A program made the position numbers and the translations under genes. Shown piece after piece: positions 29,072 through 35,644 of a stretch of DNA of 35,644 nt (position 1 is the first letter of the stretch; each line of letters begins with the position of its first letter). Source of the DNA: Nitrospirota bacterium. Lineage in GTDB: Bacteria > Nitrospirota > Thermodesulfovibrionia > Thermodesulfovibrionales > Dissulfurispiraceae. The notes below the pieces were generated by a model. That model saw nothing but the letters and a program-made list of their open reading frames with translations. It did not search any database and was not told where the DNA came from. The stretch covers positions 1-35,644 of the forward strand of contig JAJYXI010000035.1 in NCBI GenBank assembly GCA_021791055.1, given 5' to 3'.

Positions 29072-30183
29072 TGGAGATATTTTCCTATGAAGCAGCAACA
29101 AAGGAAGGGGACTACGGCTCATCTCACCTTCACTGGATTATTGGAGATAAGGTCAGAGAAAAGGATATTATGACCTTTACATGCCAACTCGGTGTGCTGC
29201 TCGAGGCAGGTTTTACAATAGATAAAGGCCTTTTGATTCTATTGGAATTAACCGAAAAAAGGGCTATGAGGGAGGTAATCAAAGAACTCCTTTCCAGTAT
29301 ACGTGGCGGCAAGTCCCTTTCTGCTGCCCTTTCTAAGTTTCCTTTAATATTTCCTGATCTTTACATAAACATGATAAAGGCAGGGGAGACAGGAGGGTTT
29401 CTTGAGGATGCCATTTTGAGACTGGCCAACCATCTTGAAGACTCTCAGAGACTAAAGGAGGATATGCGTTCAGCCCTCATCTATCCTATCCTGCTCGGCA
29501 TTGTAGGGGTGGCGGCTATTGCGGTGCTTCTGATTTTCGTTGTACCGAGGTTTACCATGATATTTTCTGATATGGGTCAGGCCCTTCCTCTTCCAACGTT
29601 AATCCTGCTTTCTGTAAGTTCCGGAATCAAGTACTACTGGTGGCTGATTTTATCCATTCTACTCGGATGTTTTCTGTTATTACGCTATTATTTAAGGAGC
29701 GCTGCCGGAAGACGTTATTGGGACACTTTGAGATTCAGGCTTCCGCTGTTTGGCAGGCTTTACAGACAGGCCGCTGTCTCTCGCTTTGCAAGGACACTGG
29801 GTACACTTTTGCAGAGCGGAGTGCCGATCCTCCATGCCCTTCAAGCAGTTGAAGGGACACTGGGGAGCGACAGGATGGCGCAGATGATCTCTTCGGTCAG
29901 GGAGTCCGTAAGAAAAGGGAAGAGGATCTCAGGTCCTCTAAAAGACAGCGATATATTTCCTCCTATTGCCATCCACATGGTAACTGTAGGAGAGGAGGCT
30001 GGCAAATTAGATGAGATGCTCCTTAAGATAGCCGAGCAGTTTGATTCAGAGGTAAGGGTTACTGTAAAGAGGCTCCTTTCACTTCTTGAGCCTGGTATGA
30101 TCCTTTTTATGGGACTCATAGTTGGTTTTATTGTTATAGCTATACTTATGGCCATATTCAGCCTTAATGAACTGCCGTTTTAA
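29071..30183 (+). CDS. gspF: GspF, type II secretion inner-membrane platform protein
   Basis: A 370-aa polytopic protein with two GspF/PilC repeats: the first near residues 33-150 (TCQLGVLLEAGFTIDKGLL), the second near 230-350 (FARTLGTLLQSGVPILHAL). Three membrane helices lie at about 137-165, 186-208 and 340-365. The start is GTG overlapping the gspE stop by one base. The N-terminal domain is shorter than usual by about 30 residues. Confidence 0.93.
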   Translation: MEIFSYEAATKEGDYGSSHLHWIIGDKVREKDIMTFTCQLGVLLEAGFTIDKGLLILLELTEKRAMREVIKELLSSIRGGKSLSAALSKFPLIFPDLYINMIKAGETGGFLEDAILRLANHLEDSQRLKEDMRSALIYPILLGIVGVAAIAVLLIFVVPRFTMIFSDMGQALPLPTLILLSVSSGIKYYWWLILSILLGCFLLLRYYLRSAAGRRYWDTLRFRLPLFGRLYRQAAVSRFARTLGTLLQSGVPILHALQAVEGTLGSDRMAQMISSVRESVRKGKRISGPLKDSDIFPPIAIHMVTVGEEAGKLDEMLLKIAEQFDSEVRVTVKRLLSLLEPGMILFMGLIVGFIVIAILMAIFSLNELPF

Positions 30184-30195
30184 TGGAGAATAAAA

Positions 30196-30615
30196 ATGAA
30201 AATTTTCAAAAATGACATGGGTTTCACATTGATTGAACTGATGGTGGTGATTGTTATACTGGGACTTTTGGCTGCCCTTGTAGCTCCAAAGATGTTTGGA
30301 AAGGTAGGCCAGGCAAAGCAAAAAGCAGCAAAGGCACAGATAGAACTCTTTGGAACAGCCCTTGATGCCTTCAGGCTTGATGTGGGCAGATACCCGACAA
30401 CTTCTGAGGGGCTTCAGGCTTTAAGGACAAGACCAACTGGCGTTGAAAAATGGAATGGTCCTTATCTCCCTAAAGAAATCCCCCCTGACCCATGGGGGTA
30501 TCAATATCATTATTTTTCTCCTGGCAGTTACGGTGAGTATGACCTCTATTCCCTCGGAGCTGACAATGCCGAAGGCGGTGAAGTGGAAAAAATGGATATC
30601 GTGAGCTGGAAGTGA
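30196..30615 (+). CDS. gspG: GspG, major pseudopilin
   Basis: A 139-aa prepilin with cleavage motif G-FTLIELMVVIVILG (Glu5 of the mature chain present), a long hydrophobic helix, and a C-terminal calcium-loop region rich in G/D/P (DPWGYQYHYFSPGSYGEYD). It forms the main body of the pseudopilus. The ribosome site is GGAG, 10 nt before the ATG. Confidence 0.95.
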   Translation: MKIFKNDMGFTLIELMVVIVILGLLAALVAPKMFGKVGQAKQKAAKAQIELFGTALDAFRLDVGRYPTTSEGLQALRTRPTGVEKWNGPYLPKEIPPDPWGYQYHYFSPGSYGEYDLYSLGADNAEGGEVEKMDIVSWK

Positions 30616-30622
30616 GATAGAG

Positions 30623-30985
30623 TTGATAAAAGAGAAAGGTTTTACTCTCCTTGAAGTCATCGTTGCCATTACCGTAATGGGGATAGGCATTGTTCTGATA
30701 ATGCAGCTTTTTTCTGGCGGGCTCAGGTCAGGGAAGGTTTCCCGTGACTATACTGTGGCTGTTGTTCACGCAAGGGAAAAAATGGAAGAGATGTTAATCA
30801 ACCCTGTAGCAGGTACCGGGGATTTTGGTGATGGCTATAAATGGCAGACAGAGGTTATGCCCTACAGCCTGACAGAAGAAGATTCCGGGTTGTTAAAAAT
30901 AACAGTAAAGGTATCATGGGCTACACTCAGGAAGGATAGGGCAATCGAAATAATTACCCTGAAGACAAAGCCGGAGGAAAGATAA
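30623..30985 (+). CDS. GspI-like minor pseudopilin
   Basis: A 120-aa prepilin with a short leader and G-FTLLEVIVAITVMGIG. The chain size and its place between gspG and the gspJ-like gene favour GspI; GspH is the alternative. The start codon appears to be TTG at 30623, 7 nt after gspG, which would keep its level low. Confidence 0.75.
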   Translation: MIKEKGFTLLEVIVAITVMGIGIVLIMQLFSGGLRSGKVSRDYTVAVVHAREKMEEMLINPVAGTGDFGDGYKWQTEVMPYSLTEEDSGLLKITVKVSWATLRKDRAIEIITLKTKPEER

Positions 30986-31558
30986 GTGAGGGAAAGGGGC
31001 TTTACCCTTTTAGAACTTCTGATCGCAATGACAATCCTCGGTCTCATTGCTGTGATAGCGGGTGTCAGTGTAAGACTCGGCATCAGGGCATGGGAAAGGG
31101 GGAAAACAGACGCTGATAATTCCAGGAAGATTAGATATTTTGTTGAAAGGATCAGTCAGCAGATAAAATCTGCTTATCCATATCAAATTGAGGTAGATGG
31201 TGAAAGGGTAGTGGCATTTCAGGGCAGGTCTGATTCCATTTTTTTTGTTACCTCTTCTGTGAAGGCTTCTGAAGGCGGGTTAAAATGGATTTCCTATTTT
31301 ATAAGGGATGGCAAGCTCATGATACGGGAAGGCATACTCCCTGATAAAAGGGCTATGGAAAGGATTTCAAAGGAAGGGCATGTCTTTGACATGGAGACAT
31401 CCGGACTTAAATTCCAATATTTCTCCTCAAAAGAAAAAGAATGGAAGGAATCATGGGACTCAAAGACAGAACTTCCTGTGGCGATAAAGATTAATGCGGA
31501 TAAAATCCCATCGGTTATTATCTCTATTCCATCAGGGTTTAAAGATGAGAAAGAATAA
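30986..31558 (+). CDS. GspJ-like minor pseudopilin
   Basis: A 190-aa prepilin with leader MRERG and FTLLELLIAMTILGLIAVI, followed by a larger globular domain typical of GspJ. It starts with GTG directly after the stop of the previous gene. Confidence 0.8.
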   Translation: MRERGFTLLELLIAMTILGLIAVIAGVSVRLGIRAWERGKTDADNSRKIRYFVERISQQIKSAYPYQIEVDGERVVAFQGRSDSIFFVTSSVKASEGGLKWISYFIRDGKLMIREGILPDKRAMERISKEGHVFDMETSGLKFQYFSSKEKEWKESWDSKTELPVAIKINADKIPSVIISIPSGFKDEKE

Positions 31559-32441
31559 TCAAACAGGCGCTGCACTCATGCTCGTATTGTGGGTCATAGT
31601 CCTGCTTATGGCAATTGTAACGGGGCTTTCCCTTTTTATGAGAGCAGAGGTAAATATTACGAAGAATTTCAAGGAACGGACAGAGGCATATTATGCAGCC
31701 CTCGCAGGGATTGAAAGGGCAAAGGCAGATATCCTTTCTGTAAGAGAACAGATGTATCTTGAAGAAAGTAAGGAATTGATGCCCTGGGAGAAACCAAACA
31801 GGAAGGGTTTCCTCGGCAATGCTTCATATTCATATGCAATTATAGATGAAGACAGAAAGATAGACCTCAATTCAGCAACCTCAGAACAACTAAGATACCT
31901 GCTCATGGCTTCAGGCGTAGAAGGAATCGAACTTGACACAATAATTGATTCCATCCTCGACTGGAGGGATGCAGATAACCTTCGCAGGCTAAATGGCGCA
32001 GAGGAGGATTATTATCAGTCCCTGCCAAAACCGTATAGCTGCAAAGATGGGCCCTTTGATACAGTCGAAGAGCTTCTCCTCGTGAGGGGCATTACACCAG
32101 AAATCTTCTACGGTTCAAAAAGGGAGAAAGAACCGAAGCATAGGGGCATTGTCAGGTATCTAACAGCTAAAGGCCCTAACATGATTAATATAAACACTGC
32201 TGACAGGGATGTGCTTGAGACGGGGTTCGGGACTGCTGTGGAAGAGAACATATCCATGAAGAGGAGCGCTGGGCTGATATCGAGTCGCATGGTGTACGGG
32301 GTTGAATCCAGTTGCTTTACCATAATCTCCACGGGTAGCAGCTCTAACACCAAACGGACTATCAGGACAATAGTGCGGAAGAGGAATGAAAATACGATAG
32401 AGATACTTTACTGGAATGATAACTGGCAGAACGCGGGGTAG
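31545..32441 (+). CDS. gspK: GspK-like tip pseudopilin
   Basis: The 298-aa protein is the largest pseudopilin. The N-terminus is KNNQTGAALMLVLWVIVLLM, where the missing Glu5 is characteristic of GspK. A helix-hairpin-helix-containing domain follows (DLNSATSEQLRYLLMASGVE and MININTADRDVLE), as in GspK. The start at 31545 overlaps gspJ by 14 bp; an earlier in-frame start would lengthen the leader unnaturally. Confidence 0.85.
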   Translation: MRKNNQTGAALMLVLWVIVLLMAIVTGLSLFMRAEVNITKNFKERTEAYYAALAGIERAKADILSVREQMYLEESKELMPWEKPNRKGFLGNASYSYAIIDEDRKIDLNSATSEQLRYLLMASGVEGIELDTIIDSILDWRDADNLRRLNGAEEDYYQSLPKPYSCKDGPFDTVEELLLVRGITPEIFYGSKREKEPKHRGIVRYLTAKGPNMININTADRDVLETGFGTAVEENISMKRSAGLISSRMVYGVESSCFTIISTGSSSNTKRTIRTIVRKRNENTIEILYWNDNWQNAG

Positions 32442-32446
32442 GTACA

Positions 32447-33529
32447 ATGTTTGAAGATAAACTCTTTAAAACGATTTTGGGCATTGATTTCAGGGATGAC
32501 TCCTTAACACTCACATGCCTGAAGAAAACTATATCAGGAATAAAACTATCCTCAGCAATAACCCTTCCATTTAATAATGGCAGGCATGAAGATGCGGTTT
32601 CAGGGGTAAAAAAATTTATCAGCCAGCACGGGATTAATAAAAAAACGCTGTTTGCGAGTATTCCTGAAAGATGGGCAATCATCAAATTCATGGACATCTC
32701 TTCCCCAGGAAGGGATAGCCTTAAGGGACTGATACAGTGCGAGATTGAGCGTCATATACCATTTAAGATAGAGGATGTATTTTATGACTTCCATGTCCTT
32801 GGGAAGAATGGCAGCAGTCATAGGATTATGCTTGTAACTGTTCAAAAGGAAAAGGTAGAACATATAATGGAGTTCTTAAGAAAGATACCCCTTCAGCCTC
32901 AGGCCATTAATGTCTCATTTTCTGCCGATGCGGAAATCGCTGAAATGCAGGAGCTATCCTCTAAAATAAATATCCTCCCCCACAGGAATACAGATGATAG
33001 GCAGATCGGCCCTTTAATTACAAAAATATTTCTGCCTGTTATTTTACTCCTCGGCCTTACCATATTAGCATCGGAGGTGATCAATGAAAGGAGGTCCCTA
33101 AAGGCCGTTGAGGAAAGGATCAAGAAGAATGAGCCAGAGATGGCAGTGGTCGGGGAACTCTCTGCAGAGCTTAATGAGCTTTATAAAAAAAGGAGATTTC
33201 TCCTTATCGTGAAAACTGATAATGTCAGCAAGCTCGATATGCTTGCTGAATTGACAAGCATAATACCCGTCGATACCTGGATTTCAGAACTTGATTATAA
33301 TGAACCAGAAAAAAAGAACGAGAAGCACGCTGGAGAGCTTACAATAAGTGGATTTGCTGCATCCTCCTCAAGGCTTATCTCATTACTTGAGGGTTCTATG
33401 TTTTTTGAAAATGTGGAGTTTGTAGGGCCGATTACAAAAAGCGGTGGAAAGGAGATTTTTAAAATCAAGGCAATGGTTGTCAAACCTGCTAAAAGAAAAC
33501 CTGATAAAGAGGATCTATACAATCAATGA
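32447..33529 (+). CDS. gspL: GspL-like protein, fused PilM-like and PilN-like parts
   Basis: A 360-aa inner-membrane platform protein. The cytoplasmic half (about 1-165) is a partial actin-like domain similar to PilM (ILGIDFRDDSL, CEIERHIPFKIEDVFYDF). The adenosine-binding half is absent. One membrane helix lies at about 190-207, then a coiled coil and a PilN-like periplasmic domain (LTSIIPVDTWISELDY). It anchors GspE to the membrane and pairs with GspM encoded next. Confidence 0.85.
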   Translation: MFEDKLFKTILGIDFRDDSLTLTCLKKTISGIKLSSAITLPFNNGRHEDAVSGVKKFISQHGINKKTLFASIPERWAIIKFMDISSPGRDSLKGLIQCEIERHIPFKIEDVFYDFHVLGKNGSSHRIMLVTVQKEKVEHIMEFLRKIPLQPQAINVSFSADAEIAEMQELSSKINILPHRNTDDRQIGPLITKIFLPVILLLGLTILASEVINERRSLKAVEERIKKNEPEMAVVGELSAELNELYKKRRFLLIVKTDNVSKLDMLAELTSIIPVDTWISELDYNEPEKKNEKHAGELTISGFAASSSRLISLLEGSMFFENVEFVGPITKSGGKEIFKIKAMVVKPAKRKPDKEDLYNQ

Positions 33530-34116
33530 AGAGACTTTTAAAATTTAGATTGCAACGCAGGGAAAAGAAAGTTCTTTTAATAGGGGGCTTATTTGTCACA
33601 ATTTTAATAACATACCATCTTTTTACATGGTATGGCGGCATGAAGATGTCTATTGGTGATTACGCAGAAGCCAAAAGGGTTTATCTGCTGAAACAGCTAA
33701 ATAAGATTTCAGAAAAAGAAGCCATATCCAGAAGACTTGAAGCCACAAAGGGTGAACTAAGGGGGTTAGAGAATGGCCTTATCAAAGGGAATAAACCTCC
33801 TCTGGTAGCAGCAGAGCTTCAGAGGCTGCTCAAGGAAATGGCAAAGGCCTCAGGGGTCGATATAAAGTCGGAACGGGCCATGAGCCCGGTTGATTTGGAG
33901 ATGTATTCTGCCATCCCTGTGGAAATAGGGTTTACAGCAACAACAAAAAAATTGAAGGACATGCTCTTGATGATAGAGACGTCACCACTCCTGCTCACAA
34001 TCCCTGAGATGGAAATTCGAGTTGCCAGTTTAAATAACCCTTTAGAGGTGTATGTGACACTAACGGTAAGGGGGCTTATAAGGAAAGGGATTAAGGAGCA
34101 GGCAGAAAGGGCATAA
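33526..34116 (+). CDS. gspM: GspM/PilO-like protein
   Basis: A 196-aa bitopic protein with one membrane helix (about 16-33), a coiled coil, and a ferredoxin-like domain (VDLEMYSAIPVEIGFTATTK). It overlaps gspL by 4 nt and is its expected partner. Confidence 0.8.
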   Translation: MKRLLKFRLQRREKKVLLIGGLFVTILITYHLFTWYGGMKMSIGDYAEAKRVYLLKQLNKISEKEAISRRLEATKGELRGLENGLIKGNKPPLVAAELQRLLKEMAKASGVDIKSERAMSPVDLEMYSAIPVEIGFTATTKKLKDMLLMIETSPLLLTIPEMEIRVASLNNPLEVYVTLTVRGLIRKGIKEQAERA

Positions 34117-34632
34117 ATGAAGCGCGGTCATTTTTTATTAAATGTAATCTTCATTGCCATCGCAGGGTTTCTGGGTTTCAAGCTCTATGATTCACTATCG
34201 AGACCCCCGGATATACCCTCTTGGGCTGTCCATGGGCAGGCCTCATCAGATAAAGAAGAGGTGCAGGCGAACGTGGGAGTGGATGAGAAGTCTGATTTTC
34301 AGACAATTGTCCAGAAAGATATCTTCAGACCTGATAGGAAAGAGCCAGAGGATATCTTAAGACCATCCCCACCATCCCTATCCCCTCCGCCGAGGCTTGT
34401 TGGCATAGCAATCGCTGGCAATGAAAGCAGGGCCTTTCTTGAGGATCCTATAACCAAGGCTGTAAAGGTATGCCGCATAAAGGATTCTATAGCCGGTTTT
34501 ACAGTGCATAAGATACAGAAAGACAGAGTAATTCTCCTTAGGGGAGATGAGAAGGTGGAGGTGAAAATCGGGGAGACAAAGACCATTGAGGTGCCTGGCA
34601 AAATATCTCCTTATATTCCAACACCTCCATAG
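34117..34632 (+). CDS. GspC/PilP-like protein
   Basis: A 171-aa protein with an N-terminal membrane helix (about 6-25), a proline-rich linker (RPSPPSLSPPPRL) and a homology-region-type beta domain (about 85-155: LVGIAIAGNESRAFLEDP). QKDIFRP echoes the PilP/GspC linker motif. It should connect the platform to a secretin, but no gspD is present in this window. It starts immediately after gspM. Confidence 0.75.
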   Translation: MKRGHFLLNVIFIAIAGFLGFKLYDSLSRPPDIPSWAVHGQASSDKEEVQANVGVDEKSDFQTIVQKDIFRPDRKEPEDILRPSPPSLSPPPRLVGIAIAGNESRAFLEDPITKAVKVCRIKDSIAGFTVHKIQKDRVILLRGDEKVEVKIGETKTIEVPGKISPYIPTPP

Positions 34633-34645
34633 AATTTCGCCATCC

Positions 34646-34817
34646 TTATATTTTTAAAAGGTGTTTAAAAATTTTCATATAGGAAATGAGGGCGCTGCTT
34701 CCGGTCTCTTTTTTGAGCCATAATCTCATTGCGATTTCCTGCACTTCAGGCCTTTTATGGAGAGCGACGAATTTTTCTATGTTAGAGTCGCTTTTAAAAA
34801 GATAATTCTTTTGAACT
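34646..34817 (-). pseudogene. Possible gene remnant without start codon
   Basis: The minus strand carries an open frame ending LKI-stop at 34646 with protein-like composition (EKFVALHKRPEVQEIAMRLW then KKETGSSALISY). It has no suitable start before the in-frame stop near 34822. It follows directly after the membrane protein gene on the same strand, in another frame. The family is not recognised. Confidence 0.25.
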
Positions 34818-35523
34818 AATTTTTATCTCCAAAAAGAAATTTAATTAAGGTTTGAAGAACCATGAGGAGTATAGGAATAATAATGGTCATTATTACTGAA
34901 AGAAAAGCTTTTAAATCAAAAGGCCACTCTGGGAGTTTGGAAATGAGATCAGCAAGCTCATGTTTTTCCTTAAGTTTTTGAAGTTTGTTTGATTCTGTTT
35001 CGTCAATCGTTTGCTCGTATAGTTTTTGCATTTCTTTAGAAATCATTTTCAGTGCTTCTAATTTTTTCTCTCTGAGCTTTTTATGAAAACCCCACTGCGG
35101 TAAAATAAAAAAGCCAATCACGAATGCTATACCTAAGAAATACCAGAAAATAGTAGCTAACTGAACTCCCCAATAAAGCACGGTCATCGCCGCAGCAAAA
35201 AAATAACCCAATGCTGTTATTAATGCAAAATTTAGCTGTAAACGGCCTATAAACCGAAACGGAGAGTAAGGGTATTGGAATATAGAAACAGATAAATTTT
35301 CATGTTTCGCGTATTTTCTCATGAAACGGCCTATTAGAAAAATAGTGCCTCCCCCAAAACCGCCAACTAACGAAAAAAAAGTGAAAGTGATATAAAACGA
35401 AGTTGATGAATATGGCGTTAAGGGATTTTTTATGATGAAAAAAGCAGTAACGATCAGACCTGAAGCTATTAAGGCAGCGATTAAAAAAACTACTTTTGAG
35501 TTGTAAATGATATTAATCTCGTT
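34816..35523 (-). pseudogene. Membrane protein gene truncated at its 5' end by an IS
   Basis: A 168-aa product is possible from ATG 35322, but the frame stays open upstream to 35551. That upstream part encodes two further hydrophobic segments (VVFLIAALIASGLIVTAFFI and FYITFTFFSLVGG), so the coding region originally began further up. No start codon exists in that stretch, and it runs into the IS1182-like end at about 35524. The rest has two more helices, a charged coiled coil (about 100-135 from ATG 35322) and a final helix. The function is unknown. Confidence 0.6.
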
Positions 35524-35644
35524 GAGGCTGTAGAAAAAGTCCCGAAAGGCTTATAATAGAACCATTCATCTTGTTTGAAGATGGAATCACACCGCTGAGT
35601 AGGGGGATAGATGGCGCGATACAAACACTGCGACTATTCACAGG
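35524..35644 (+). mobile_element. Left end of an IS1182-like element, cut by the window edge
   Basis: GAGGCTGTAGAAAAAGTCC resembles terminal repeats of this IS group and coincides with the point where the minus-strand membrane gene loses sense. A transposase start follows at 35611. The right end is outside the window. Confidence 0.5.
35611..35644 (+). CDS. Transposase N-terminus, partial
   Basis: ATG after AGGGGGATAG begins MARYKHCDYSQ, the characteristic opening of IS1182-family transposases (MARYK.YDYSQ). Only 11 codons are visible. Confidence 0.55.
   Translation, partial: MARYKHCDYSQ

Noticed and set aside
1-35644. CRISPR arrays, tRNA or rRNA genes, replication origin
   Set aside because: No regularly spaced repeats of CRISPR size, no cloverleaf or rRNA-like segments and no DnaA-box clusters were seen by eye.

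Overview
The window looks like a chromosomal segment of a Gram-negative bacterium with type IV pili and biofilm machinery. Evidence is a PilM-N-O-P-Q operon, a type II secretion operon, outer-membrane beta-barrels, a CsgG-like lipoprotein and several sigma-54 promoters. The gene styles (GspL as a PilM/PilN fusion, moderate GC, AAG/AGG-rich codons) would fit a Nitrospirota or deltaproteobacterial-type lineage. That assignment is inference and no marker gene here settles it.

Layout. 1-118: tail of what looks like a transposase. 180-4911: pilMNOPQ. 4922-6001 (minus): a DUF3553-like small protein and a TonB-family protein. 6060-9620: a regulatory block with a REC-AraC regulator, a LuxR/CsgD-like regulator, a degenerate STAS-like protein and a PilZ-zinc ribbon-sigma54 activator. 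9620-12515: a sigma-54 promoter, a structured leader with tiny ORFs, a GAF-GGDEF diguanylate cyclase and a 63-aa protein with its own sigma-54 promoter. 12652-17687: a third sigma-54 promoter, then two BcsA-like glycosyltransferases flanking a BcsS-like barrel. 17688-18210: an antitoxin remnant and a GIY-YIG nuclease bounded by a 25-bp inverted repeat. 18339-24065: a Fap-like functional amyloid cluster (secreted protein, two paired subunits, periplasmic C39 peptidase, double-glycine protein, FapF-like barrel), interrupted by a 1.4-kb insertion sequence. 24102-34632: a frameshifted small-gene copy, a fifth sigma-54 promoter, a CsgG-like lipoprotein, the intact copy of the small gene, a subtilisin/PrcB pair and gspEFGIJKLMC. 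34646-35644 (minus): a gene remnant and a membrane protein whose 5' end is cut by the end of an IS1182-like element.

How the parts may work together. Five sigma-54 (-24/-12) sites lie at 9719, 12279, 12652, 18488 and 24434. Four have a TTTACAC element exactly 58-59 bp upstream of the -24 start; the fifth has TTTACAA at 69 bp, one helical turn further. Three have an AAAATCA, IHF-like element exactly 21 bp upstream and a fourth has it at 22 bp. The activator at 8169-9620 carries a PilZ (c-di-GMP) domain and sits just before the first of these promoters. I infer one local c-di-GMP regulon: the cyclase makes the signal, the PilZ activator reads it, and RNA polymerase-sigma54 then switches on exopolysaccharide synthases (themselves with PilZ domains), a hybrid Fap/curli amyloid system, and possibly a protease plus type II secretion operon.

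The most novel-looking element is the amyloid cluster. A Sec-exported C39 peptidase neighbours a protein with a textbook double-glycine leader motif placed after its Sec signal peptide. Subunits with Fap-type motifs appear to be combined with a curli-type CsgG pore. All assignments are from reading the sequence; no database search was run.
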